A stretch of 64,000 nucleotides of DNA from Sphingomonas alpina. Its GTDB lineage: Bacteria > Pseudomonadota > Alphaproteobacteria > Sphingomonadales > Sphingomonadaceae. The translations under genes and the position numbers were made by a program. The stretch covers positions 4,362,501-4,426,500 of the forward strand of contig NZ_CP061038.1 in the NCBI RefSeq assembly GCF_014490665.1. The letters are read 5' to 3'. This document shows positions 45,901-54,386 of this stretch, one piece after another. Under the pieces are notes generated by a model. That model saw only the letters and a program-made list of their open reading frames with translations, was not told the DNA's origin and ran no database searches. Position 1 is the stretch's first letter, and every line of letters starts with the position of its first letter.

Positions 45901-48752
45901 AGCTTTTCGGTGCGCATCTGATTGTCATAGGCATAGAAGCCGCCGATCAGCCGGCGCCGCGCGGTCAGCACCTTGCGGCTGTACAGTGCGACCGAGATCT
46001 TCTGGTTGGCGATCGGCTTGTTCGAAGTGTCGAGCGCGACGAAGCGCAGGCGCAGATCGTCCTGCTTCATCAGCCAGCCATCGGTCTTCACGCCGAGCTG
46101 CACCGCCGAGGCATAGATCGGGATGCGCCGCGATGCGGTCAGCACCTCGCCATTGGCGTCCTGATAATCCATCTCGACCAGCATATCGGCGCCGTTTTCG
46201 AGCACCGGCACGTCGATCGTGGTGCGCGACGTGCCGTCGCCGCCGAGCGTGGCGGGGAGCGTCTGAGTCGGCGGCAGCGGCGTCGATTGCTCCTCGCCAT
46301 CGCCGTTGAGCGGCTTCACCCCTTCCTTGATGTCCTCGCCGCCGAAGCTGTACGCTTCATAGCCTTCGGGATTGGCGCTGCGCCCGAACCAGCCGACGCG
46401 CATGTCGACCGCCAGGTTCGACGCGCCGCCGCCCGAGAGATAGCCGACGAACAGGTCGAGCGGCATGGTCTTGGGGCGGACCGCGGCTTCCTTTGGACCG
46501 GTCACGGTCGCGCGCATCGTCGGCAGCTTGTACTCGTCGACCTTGAACGACTGGCCGGTATAGATCGTCCGGTCCCCGGTGATCACCTGCAGGTCGTAAT
46601 CGCCCATCGGCGCACCCTGCGGCGCGCTCCATTCGGTTTCGCCGATGCCGCTGTCATCGATCGTCAGCGGCAGATCGAATTGCGTGTCCGAGCCGCGATG
46701 CGACAGGCGCAACGTACCGGTGAAAGCAGGCGTCCTGGCAAAGCCGGTCGCGATCGGCTTGCGCACGATATGCTTCATATGCACCGTCTCGCCCTGGCGG
46801 ACGAGTGCGCGGTCGAACACGGTGTGGAGGATTTCCGACTTGGCTTCATAGCCATAGGGCAGGTCGAAATCATACGGCCGGATGCCGTCGCCCCAGGCAG
46901 TCAGGGTGAAGCTGAAATCGTCGCCGGCGCGGGCGGAAATCATCAGCGGGCCGGTGTTGCCCCCGCTATTGCTGCTGTCGCAGCTGCCATAGGTTTGCGG
47001 CTCGGGCAGGCCGGGCGGCACGAACAGCCCGCCCGCCTTGTCGGTCACGCCGCGTGCGAGCAGCCGGCCGCTGCAACTGTCGGTGATGCGCACTTCTGCA
47101 TCGGCCATCGGCTTGCCGGTATCGAGCTGAGTGACCCAGGCAAGGCTGCGTTCGCGGCCCCATTTGAAATGCACCGCCATGTTGGTGACCAGAGCGGCGC
47201 TGGCGACATAGCGCGGCGCCTTGCGCCCGAGCAGCGCCTGGCCGAGCACCGGGCTGGCCAGTTCGACGACATAGAATCCGGGCTTGGCCAGGTTGATCCC
47301 GACGACCTCGAAATCCTTGCCCTTGCCGGGCAGCGGCACTTTCAGCGCCGTGGCCGAGCCGCCGGCGAGGATCGGCGCCGCGCCGGTATTGTTGATGCGG
47401 ACTTCTTCCCCGCCACGCTTGATCGTCTCCGATTTCTCGTCATCGGCCTTGTCGACGATGCGCAGCCAGTTGGCGATCTGCCCGTCCGACGCCTCGACGC
47501 GGAGGCTCTGACCGGCGACCGCAAGGTTCGAGCCCTGCAGGCTGTCCTCGATATTGCGCACGGTGACCGGCAGGATGCCGCCCTCCTTCGCCTCGAGAAT
47601 GCCGAAGGGTGCGGCGAACTTCACCAGCGGCGGCGCCTCGTCGAAGCGGACGTCGAGCGGGAAACGCTCGGCATTGGCGAGCAGGCGGCCGCTTTCATCC
47701 TTCAGGCCGGCCGGGAGGGTCAGTTTCGCAGCGGTCGAGGCCGGCAAGGGTGCGGCGAAGCTGATCGAGCTGATCGTCGCTTTCTTCTTGTCGTCGTCAT
47801 CGAACACCGGTGCGATCGTCTTGCCGTCCGCAGTGGTGATGCTGATCTGCTGCGCGGCGCTCATCGCGATCGGCGCAGTGAAGCGGACATGCGCCTTTTC
47901 GACCGGCGAACAGCCGGCCTGGGCATTGACGCGGCTGCATTCGAAGCGCGCGGTGAACGGCTTGCGCACGGTATAGTCGAAGCGCTGGTCGGCACCCGCC
48001 AGCTTGCCGCCGGCGCCGGCGATATTCGCGCCCCAGACCAGTGCCACGTCACGGCCGGGGGGCAACGGACGGCGGCATTTGAGCGCGGTCACGCTCTCAT
48101 ACGCCTTGGCGCGATCCGCCGCCGCCGGGACCGACGCCGGCAGTCCGGCACTTTCCAGGAAGCTGCGCACGTTCCAATTGTCGGTACCCATCTCACCGAG
48201 CAATTTGCCCGGCAGGTCGGCGGGCAGCACATCGACCGGGATCTTCTCGCCAATCCCCTCGACCGAACAATAGGCGTTGGCGCCGACCGAAGCGGCGGTC
48301 GCGGGCAGATTGGCGGCAACCAGGAAGGTCTGATCCTCCTCGATCTCGCCGTCATAACGCTCGGGCAGGACAGCGCGGGCGACCGGCCCGCCGCTATCGA
48401 CCTTGAAGCTTTGCTGGCCGGTGACGGCATAGCCCGACACGCTTTTCAGCGCGCTCTTGAGCTTGAATTCGCAAGTCGTGCCGCCGGGCAGGCCGTTTTT
48501 GAATTCATGCACGAAGGTCTGCGGGTCGACCCAGCGGCCTTCGCCTGCGACCGGGCAGGTCACATCGAACGGGCCGGTGGCGCGCGGATCGCCCAACGCG
48601 ACCATCGGCTGGCTGAAGCGCGCGGTGAAACGTTCGATCGCGCCCCCGCCAATGCCGGGGGTGGCCATGATGACCTGGGGACTATTGTCCCCGAAAGCCG
48701 CGACCGGTGCGAGTGCAAGACTCAGCAAAGTAAGCCGAATTGCCAGCTTCAT
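42951..48752 (-). CDS. Bacterial alpha-2-macroglobulin (YfhM-type)
   Basis: 1933-residue periplasmic protease trap. Signal peptide MKLAIRLTLLSLALAPVAAF, macroglobulin-like domains, an A2M bait/thioester half with YECFEQ at about residue 1465 (the CxEQ thioester), and a C-terminal receptor-like domain (ending VEAMYSPAIRAQ). Adjacent to pbpC as in many bacteria, where the pair is thought to guard the envelope against attacking proteases. Unlike E. coli YfhM it has no lipobox Cys, so it should be soluble, and it is about 280 residues longer. Confidence 0.93.
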   Translation of the reverse strand: MKLAIRLTLLSLALAPVAAFGDNSPQVIMATPGIGGGAIERFTARFSQPMVALGDPRATGPFDVTCPVAGEGRWVDPQTFVHEFKNGLPGGTTCEFKLKSALKSVSGYAVTGQQSFKVDSGGPVARAVLPERYDGEIEEDQTFLVAANLPATAASVGANAYCSVEGIGEKIPVDVLPADLPGKLLGEMGTDNWNVRSFLESAGLPASVPAAADRAKAYESVTALKCRRPLPPGRDVALVWGANIAGAGGKLAGADQRFDYTVRKPFTARFECSRVNAQAGCSPVEKAHVRFTAPIAMSAAQQISITTADGKTIAPVFDDDDKKKATISSISFAAPLPASTAAKLTLPAGLKDESGRLLANAERFPLDVRFDEAPPLVKFAAPFGILEAKEGGILPVTVRNIEDSLQGSNLAVAGQSLRVEASDGQIANWLRIVDKADDEKSETIKRGGEEVRINNTGAAPILAGGSATALKVPLPGKGKDFEVVGINLAKPGFYVVELASPVLGQALLGRKAPRYVASAALVTNMAVHFKWGRERSLAWVTQLDTGKPMADAEVRITDSCSGRLLARGVTDKAGGLFVPPGLPEPQTYGSCDSSNSGGNTGPLMISARAGDDFSFTLTAWGDGIRPYDFDLPYGYEAKSEILHTVFDRALVRQGETVHMKHIVRKPIATGFARTPAFTGTLRLSHRGSDTQFDLPLTIDDSGIGETEWSAPQGAPMGDYDLQVITGDRTIYTGQSFKVDEYKLPTMRATVTGPKEAAVRPKTMPLDLFVGYLSGGGASNLAVDMRVGWFGRSANPEGYEAYSFGGEDIKEGVKPLNGDGEEQSTPLPPTQTLPATLGGDGTSRTTIDVPVLENGADMLVEMDYQDANGEVLTASRRIPIYASAVQLGVKTDGWLMKQDDLRLRFVALDTSNKPIANQKISVALYSRKVLTARRRLIGGFYAYDNQMRTEKLSATCSATTDAQGLAQCSADPGVSGEVYAVATTSDANGNVARATRSVWLAGDDDWWFGGDNGDRMDVVPERTDYKAGETARFQVRMPFREATALVTVEREGVLSSFVTTLSGKDPVVEVKMPGSYAPDVFVSVMAVRGRVQSGFWTWVNGIAQSLGLASGPPEGQEPTALVDLAKPAYRLGIAKVKVGWDTHKLQVAVKADKERYAARDTAQVDVQVKTPEGKPAATADVAFVAVDEALLQLAPNDSWDVLTAMMGERSLSVLTSTAQMQVVGKRHYGRKAVEAGGGGGGDLSGLNRENFQPVLLWKGRVALDAQGKARIPVLLSDALSSFKLVAIATDGADLFGTGMAAVRTAQDLSIFAGMPTLVRSGDYYAAAFTLRNGSDKPMKVTATVDVSPRVAEGRPLTVTIPAGGAVPVAWNLTAPENIAALRWQVKAVADGRKAVDQITVSQDVIPAVPVEVWAATLARIGSDTSIAIAPPAGALPGRGVVDIRLDDTLQPPLQGVRAFMAAYPYECFEQTLSRAVALGDGGAWARLASSIPTYQASDGLLRYWPSDSLTGSEALTAYVLSLTAEAGLPIPEAPRTRMIEAMKAVLDGRLRHEQYGDVRLQRVSALTALARQGAATPGMLGQLGIAPNEMPTSMLADYLVALDRIPGIANAAALKSSAESVLRTRLVYEGTRLDLSDQSNAPWWLMSSGDEASIKAVIATLGRPGWQDDAPKMMVGVSLRQLRGHWDTTTANAWGTIAARKFGELYPASAITGPTTMSLGSSTITRSWPLAVDLRKASFPLPAATTPLKMAQAGPAGPWAMVSVSAAVPLKQALFAGYKMAKKTEIVQARTPGTLTRGDVVKVTITVEASAERNWVVVNDPIPAGATIVGNLGGQSQILAGQAKAGDGESFTAADGDGKLWDVQAGVQASYVERRRDSWRGYFAWVPRGSFTIVYLMRMNGAGRFSLPPTRVEAMYSPAIRAQLPNAPVTVAQR

Positions 48753-48896
48753 CGAACGCTCCCCTTAGGCAAAGGGACGCTAAAGCGTTGGGCGCTGTGA
48801 AGTCCAGCACCGATTTCCCGCCGCTGATTTCCTGCCTCCGATTTCTTGAATGGGCCGCTTCCGCCTGTCGCGCGAACAGGATAGTCATCTCCGGCA

Positions 48897-49811
48897 ATGG
48901 ATCTTTACCTGCCCATCGCCAATTTGTCGGTCAATGCGCTCGTCATCATCCTGCTTGGCGGCGGGGTCGGCATCCTGTCGGGCATGTTCGGGGTGGGCGG
49001 CGGATTCCTGACCACGCCGTTACTCATCGTCTATGGCATCCCGCCGACCGTCGCCGCCGCGTCTGCCGCCAGCCAGGTGACCGGCGCGAGCGTGTCGGGG
49101 GTGTTCGCGCATGTCCGCCGCAAGGGCGTCGATTTCAAGATGGGCGGGGTACTGGTCGCCGGCGGCGTGGTCGGTTCCTTCGCCGGGGCGGGGATTTTCC
49201 GGCTGCTCCAGGCGAGCGGCCAGATCGATACGGTGATCGCGGTGGTCTATGTCCTGCTGCTTGGGTCGATCGGCGGTCTGATGGCACGTGAATCGATCCA
49301 GGCGATCAGCGCATCGCGCGGCGGCACCGCCCCCAAGGCGCGCAAGCGCCGCCATCACCCATTGGTCGCCGCGCTGCCGCTCAGGACGCGCTTTTATGCC
49401 TCGGGCCTTTATATCTCGCCGCTCGCGCCGCTGTTGCTCGGCTTCTTCACCGGCATCCTGACCATCCTGCTCGGCGTCGGCGGCGGCTTCATCCTGGTGC
49501 CGGCGATGCTCTATCTGCTTGGCATGGGAACCCAGGTGGTGGTCGGCACATCCCTGTTCCAGACGTTGTTCGTGACTGCCGCCGCAACCATGGTCCATGC
49601 CACGACCACCAAGGCGGTCGATATCGTACTGGCGGTGCTGCTGCTGCTCGGATCGGTGGTCGGCGCGCAAATCGGCGCACGCTTCGCCAACCAGGTGAAG
49701 CCCGAATATCTCCGCCTCGCTCTTGCGCTCATCGTGCTGCTCGTCGCGATCCGGATCGGGATCGGGCTCGGCTGGCGACCTGACGAAATATATTCGGTCG
49801 AGTTGTCGTGA
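48897..49811 (+). CDS. TauE/SafE-family transporter
   Basis: 304 residues with 8 membrane segments in two repeats, each with the Gly-rich signature: GGGVGILSGMFGVGGGFLTTP and TGILTILLGVGGGFILVP. It belongs to the larger subgroup that is paired with TIGR02186 proteins, as here (GTGA overlap). Thought to move sulfur-containing anions; unproven for this subgroup. Confidence 0.9.
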   Translation: MDLYLPIANLSVNALVIILLGGGVGILSGMFGVGGGFLTTPLLIVYGIPPTVAAASAASQVTGASVSGVFAHVRRKGVDFKMGGVLVAGGVVGSFAGAGIFRLLQASGQIDTVIAVVYVLLLGSIGGLMARESIQAISASRGGTAPKARKRRHHPLVAALPLRTRFYASGLYISPLAPLLLGFFTGILTILLGVGGGFILVPAMLYLLGMGTQVVVGTSLFQTLFVTAAATMVHATTTKAVDIVLAVLLLLGSVVGAQIGARFANQVKPEYLRLALALIVLLVAIRIGIGLGWRPDEIYSVELS

Positions 49812-50566
49812 GGAGGCTGGCATTCCTGCTCTTCACGCCGCTGCTGATGGGACAGGCCAAACCAGTTCTCGTCCCCGACGTTTCGCAGCGCAATATCGAG
49901 ATCGCCTATTCCTTCACGGGTGCCGAATTGCTGCTGTTCGGTGCGGTTCTCTATCCCGGCGGGCGGCTGCCGGGGGTCGAAAAGCCGACCGACGTGGTGG
50001 TGGTGGTCAAGGGACCGGTGCAATCGATCCTGGTGCGCGAAAAGGAGAAGGTTGCCGGCATTTGGGTCAATGCCGCGCGGCTGCGCTATCGGTCGGCGCC
50101 CAGTTTCTATGCGATCCTGTCGTCCAGGCCGATCGGCGACCTGGTCGACGACCGGACCCGGGCGATCTACGAACTGGGCCTGGGCAGCCTGCAATTGTCA
50201 CCCGCGAGCAGCGCGCCGCCTGAGGAGCAGGATCGCTTCGCCAGCGGCCTGGTCGATCTCAAGCGGCGTTCGGGCCTTTATTATGAGGCGCCACGCGCGG
50301 TCGAGATCACCGATGGCGTGCTGTACCGCGCGCGCGTCACCATCCCCGCGCGCGTGCCGGTCGGGCGTTTCACCGCCGAAACCTTCCTGATTCGCGACGG
50401 ACGCGTGCTGGCGGCCGCGACGCGCGACATCGATATCCGCAAGTCGGGCTTCGAACGCTATGTCGCGCGCGCCGCCGACAATCATTCGATCGCCTATGGC
50501 CTGGTCGCCGTCGCGCTTTCAGTGTTGTTCGGCTGGACCGCCGGCTATGTCGCGCGACGCCTTTGA
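49808..50566 (+). CDS. TIGR02186-family membrane protein
   Basis: 252 residues. Short N-terminal signal (MRRLAFLLFTPLLMGQA), a beta-rich periplasmic domain starting SQRNIEIAYSFTGAELLLFG (the family signature), and one C-terminal anchor (YGLVAVALSVLFGWTAG). The family occurs almost only next to TauE-like transporters; probable accessory subunit. GTG start within the stop of the transporter gene. Confidence 0.88.
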   Translation: MRRLAFLLFTPLLMGQAKPVLVPDVSQRNIEIAYSFTGAELLLFGAVLYPGGRLPGVEKPTDVVVVVKGPVQSILVREKEKVAGIWVNAARLRYRSAPSFYAILSSRPIGDLVDDRTRAIYELGLGSLQLSPASSAPPEEQDRFASGLVDLKRRSGLYYEAPRAVEITDGVLYRARVTIPARVPVGRFTAETFLIRDGRVLAAATRDIDIRKSGFERYVARAADNHSIAYGLVAVALSVLFGWTAGYVARRL

Positions 50567-50664
50567 GGGAGTACGGACCCGTAACAACCGGTACAAATGC
50601 AGTAGAACCTTATGTTTACGAGTTTGCACCATAACCCCGCCGGTAAACCCGGGGGACCACCCAG

Positions 50665-52350
50665 ATGACGGAAATGTTGGGCAGCCAGGCTTTCGACAAG
50701 GCCGCGCCCGCGACGATGATGGCAAAGACGAAGGCCATATTGCCCGGCGCGCTGGGCGAAGCGATCGGCGTGGTGCTGGAGATCGCCGGATCGAGCAGCC
50801 AGGTGATGCTCGACCCCCGTGCGCTCGACACATTCGCAGATAGCCCCGACCCGGTCGTCGCCAGCGCCGGATCGGTCGGCAGCCAGATCAAGATGCGTGT
50901 CGGCAATAGCTGGCTGATCGCCAATATCCGCTCGCTGCGGCTGGTCGAAGGTGCGCAGAACCGCGTCGCCGCGCAGGTCGATTTCCTCGGCGAAGGCGAT
51001 GAGGAGAAGCTGACCGGCAAGCTGTACAAATTCCGCCGCGGCGTGACGCGCTATCCGGTCCCGGGCACGCAGGTCTTCCCGGTATCGACTGCCGATCTGA
51101 AACAGGTCTACGCCGCCGACGATCGTGCCTTTATCGAGATCGGCACGGTCTATCCGACCCGCGATATCCGCGCGTCGCTGTATATCGACGCCATGCTCGG
51201 CAAGCATTTCGCCCTGCTCGGATCGACCGGTACCGGTAAATCGACCAGCGCTGCGCTGATCCTGCACAAGATCTGCGAACTCGCCCCGCAGGGGCATATC
51301 GTGATGGTCGATCCGCACGGCGAATATGCCGCTGCGTTCAAGACCAATGGTGCGATCTTCGACGTGTCGAACCTGCAGATGCCGTATTGGCTGATGAATT
51401 TCGAGGAGCATTGCGAGGTTTTCCTGACCACATCGGGGTCGGAGCGTCAGATCGATGCCGACATCCTCGCCAAATGCCTGCTGATGGCGCGCGCCAAAGG
51501 GCGGTTGGGGCAGGAAATCACCAAGCTGACCGTCGATGCGCCGGTCCCCTATCTGCTCAGCGACCTGACCAATCTGATCGGCCTGGAAATGGGCAAGATG
51601 GACCGCGCCGGCGACACCGCGCCCTATCTGCGCCTGCGCACCAAGATCGAGGAGATCAAGGCCGATCCGCGTTACAGCTTCATGTTCTCCGGCATGCTGG
51701 TCGCGGACACGATGGCGAACTTCATCGAGCGCATCTTCCGCTTGCCGGGCGACGGCAAGCCGATCTCGATCATCGACGTGTCGGGCGTGCCATCGGATAT
51801 CACATCGGTGGTGGTCGCCGTATTGAGCCGGATGGTGTTCGATTTTGCGATCTGGTCGCGCAACGAGCCGCAGCGCCCGATCCTGCTCGTGTGCGAAGAA
51901 GCCCATCGCTACATTCCCAACGAACGGAACGCAGATTCGTCGTCGGTCGGCCGCATTCTCAGCCGGATTGCCAAGGAAGGGCGCAAATACGGCGTCTCGC
52001 TCGGCCTGATCACGCAGCGCCCGTCGGATCTGGCCGAGGGCGTGCTGTCGCAGTGCGGCACGATCATCTCGATGCGGCTGAACAACGATCGCGACCAGGC
52101 GTTCGTGCGTGCCGCGATGCCCGAAGGCGCGCGCGGCTTTCTCGATTCGATTCCCGCGCTGCGCAACCGCGAGTGCATCATCTGCGGTGAGGGTGTCGCG
52201 ATTCCGATCCGCGTGTCGTTCGACGGGCTGGAGGAGAATAAGCGACCGGCCTCGGACGATCCGCTCTTCTCCGAATTGTGGCGCGAAGTCGGGTCGGAGG
52301 ATCAGATCATCGGCCGCACGATCAAGCGCTGGCGCTCGCAAGGGCGGTAA
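50665..52350 (+). CDS. HerA-like hexameric ATPase
   Basis: 561 residues. N-terminal HAS-barrel-like region (about 20-140), then a VirB4/HerA ATPase core: Walker A GSTGTGKSTSAALIL (about 192), HIVMVDPHGEYAAAF, Walker B RPILLVCEEAHRYIP and the late motif GLITQRPSDLAEGV. HerA pumps DNA with the NurA nuclease in archaea; no NurA or other nuclease gene is next to it here, so its role is open (repair or defence). Confidence 0.88.
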   Translation: MTEMLGSQAFDKAAPATMMAKTKAILPGALGEAIGVVLEIAGSSSQVMLDPRALDTFADSPDPVVASAGSVGSQIKMRVGNSWLIANIRSLRLVEGAQNRVAAQVDFLGEGDEEKLTGKLYKFRRGVTRYPVPGTQVFPVSTADLKQVYAADDRAFIEIGTVYPTRDIRASLYIDAMLGKHFALLGSTGTGKSTSAALILHKICELAPQGHIVMVDPHGEYAAAFKTNGAIFDVSNLQMPYWLMNFEEHCEVFLTTSGSERQIDADILAKCLLMARAKGRLGQEITKLTVDAPVPYLLSDLTNLIGLEMGKMDRAGDTAPYLRLRTKIEEIKADPRYSFMFSGMLVADTMANFIERIFRLPGDGKPISIIDVSGVPSDITSVVVAVLSRMVFDFAIWSRNEPQRPILLVCEEAHRYIPNERNADSSSVGRILSRIAKEGRKYGVSLGLITQRPSDLAEGVLSQCGTIISMRLNNDRDQAFVRAAMPEGARGFLDSIPALRNRECIICGEGVAIPIRVSFDGLEENKRPASDDPLFSELWREVGSEDQIIGRTIKRWRSQGR

Positions 52351-52379
52351 TCGGGCGTTTCGCTCGCCCTCGGCCAGGC

Positions 52380-52491
52380 GAGATATGGGACACCGCTTTG
52401 TCGCATATCTTCGGGCGGGCTTTGGACGATCGAGTCACGCGGTAGGATGGGCGGTCGAGTGAGATATGGGACACCGCTTTGTCGCATATCT
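52380..52491. repeat. 31-bp perfect direct repeat with palindromic ends (two copies)
   Basis: Copies at 52380-52410 and 52461-52491, 81 bp apart start to start, identical over 31 bp. Each begins GAGATATG and ends CATATCT, so each can fold on itself. They lie in the 314-bp gap between convergent genes, which has no other feature except an AT-rich stretch (about 52505-52550) and nothing else I can name. Confidence 0.9.
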
Positions 52492-52664
52492 CCGGCGTCT
52501 ACAGGGCGACATATACCATATAAATCAATGATTTAGATGGATTTCAATATCGCCGCATCGAATGCATGATTGCATTGATCCCGTGCCGTCCTCCCCGGTG
52601 AGCCGAGAAGAACACTCCTGCTTGTTCGAAATGAAGCCCGGGCCGGCTACCAACCAGCGAACCG

Positions 52665-54143
52665 TCAGCGTCCGCCTGGACGGACCGCCAGCAACGCGGC
52701 CACGCGCGCTTTGAAAGCCTTCAGCGTCGCGCCCGACAGCTGCGCCATCGTCGTGAAGGACACCGAGCGCGGGTTGATCGCCACGCCGTTCTTCCACAAT
52801 TCATAATGGAGATGCGGCCCGGTCGACATGCCGGTCGAGCCCACATAGCCAATCACCTGGCCGCGCGCGACCCGCGTGCCTGGGCGCACCGCGATTCGGC
52901 TCATATGGCCATAGCCGGTGGCCATGCCGCCGCCATGCATCAGCTTCACGAAATTGCCATAGCCGCCATTACGGCCGGCCAGCGCCACGATGCCGTCCAT
53001 CGCGGCATAGATGGGCGAGCCATAGGCGGCAGCGATATCGAGCCCCTTGTGCATCCGCGCAGTGCGCAGAATCGGGTGGATGCGGATGCCGAAGCCCGAG
53101 GTCAGCCGACCGGCGACCGGCATGCCCATGGTACCGCGGCGCTCACCGACGCCATTGGCCTCGAACCATTGCTCGCGGCCCTCGGCGCCCCATTTGACGA
53201 GCTGGACCTTCTTGCGGCCCTGATCGAGACCCGCATACATCAGCTCTCCGAGCTGGACTTCGCCAGTCGCGGCACGTGCCTGTTTGAGGACGAAGTCGAA
53301 CGTGTCGGCGGACCCGACATCGCGGCCGATCGAGATGCGCGACGCAATCGCCTTGATATAGGCTTCGACCGCCTTGGCCGGTGCGCCGGCGGCGCGGGCC
53401 GAGCGGTACAGGCTCGACCCGACCAGCCCCTGGATGCGCAGCGGCGTATGGTCGACGGCAATCGCCTGACGGGTCAGAGCGAGTGTGTCGCCATTGCGGT
53501 TGAGCAGAACCTTGAGATCGAATTTGGCGCGGAAGGCCAGCTTTTCGAGCGGCCGTGCGACGGTACGATCGGGGCGACGCCCCAGCGTCATGTCGATCCG
53601 CGTCCCCGGCCGGATGTCGTCAAGCGTGATCGCGCCCGAAACCAGCTGCGCCGCATCGCCGGCATCGGCCTTGGAGACGCCGGCGCGCTCCAGCGCGCGG
53701 GCGAAGCTGTCGCCTTGACCAAAAGTCAGCACGACATCCTGAATCGGGCGTTCCGGGCGTTCGGCAAGGGGTGCGACCATGTCGTTCGCCGCCATGTGCC
53801 GGCCCGTCGCAGCGCCCCAGGCAAGCGGCGCGATCGACTGCGCGCGCGCCTCGTCCCATTCGCTGCCCGAGAGCGCCGGCGGAACGTCGCCGATGACGGG
53901 GCGATCGAAACCGGGCGATAACAGGCAGGTCGTGGCGATCAGCGCGGTGCAGGTCGCGGCGCCGCGCCACCAGTCGGCCGAGCCGATCTGCGATCCGAGA
54001 TCGGGCGCCCAGTCGATCCGGGCAATGCTCGCGCGAAGCCGGTCAAGAGTCGAGGGTGTCGCCGGAACGAACGCGGCGCGACCGAACGACAGGGTAGCGG
54101 TGCCACCTGCCTGATCCAATCCATGATCGCTGCGTAAAAACAA
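52665..54143 (-). CDS. M23 (LytM) family metallopeptidase
   Basis: 492 residues. One internal anchor (TCTALIATTCLLSP, about 67-80), an OapA/LysM-like region (about 150-300), and a C-terminal lysostaphin-type domain with zinc ligands in MHKGLDIAAAYGSPI and GPHLHYELWKNG, plus GYGNFVKLMHGGGMATGYGH. A peptidoglycan endopeptidase or EnvC/NlpD-type activator acting in the periplasm. The start is a TTG at 54143; no ATG fits before the anchor. Confidence 0.88.
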   Translation of the reverse strand: MFLRSDHGLDQAGGTATLSFGRAAFVPATPSTLDRLRASIARIDWAPDLGSQIGSADWWRGAATCTALIATTCLLSPGFDRPVIGDVPPALSGSEWDEARAQSIAPLAWGAATGRHMAANDMVAPLAERPERPIQDVVLTFGQGDSFARALERAGVSKADAGDAAQLVSGAITLDDIRPGTRIDMTLGRRPDRTVARPLEKLAFRAKFDLKVLLNRNGDTLALTRQAIAVDHTPLRIQGLVGSSLYRSARAAGAPAKAVEAYIKAIASRISIGRDVGSADTFDFVLKQARAATGEVQLGELMYAGLDQGRKKVQLVKWGAEGREQWFEANGVGERRGTMGMPVAGRLTSGFGIRIHPILRTARMHKGLDIAAAYGSPIYAAMDGIVALAGRNGGYGNFVKLMHGGGMATGYGHMSRIAVRPGTRVARGQVIGYVGSTGMSTGPHLHYELWKNGVAINPRSVSFTTMAQLSGATLKAFKARVAALLAVRPGGR

Positions 54144-54386
54144 GGCGATAGTTCCCCCACGCCGCTCGTCGCCGCATACCCCCGGCTCGCGTCGAATGAC
54201 TGTGGCGCGAAAATACTAAAGTCAAATTAAGGAATGTTGCGTAGCCGAACCGGCACGATCAACCGTTCAGACCGTGCGGCGAAGTGATTTTTCTACCGGA
54301 ACTTCTAACCATATTAACAGCTTGCCTGCGATTTCCATTTTGCCCGGGTTGCGCAGGCGCGACACTGCGACGATGTTCGACATGCC

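Noticed and set aside
45075..48800. 1241-codon open frame antisense to the alpha-2-macroglobulin gene
   Set aside because: No recognisable domain, Arg/His/Gly-rich composition, and it is the expected shadow of a high-GC gene. The same applies to long antisense frames at 2327-4129, 3888-5678, 34527-36599, 50545-52341 and 54718-57141.
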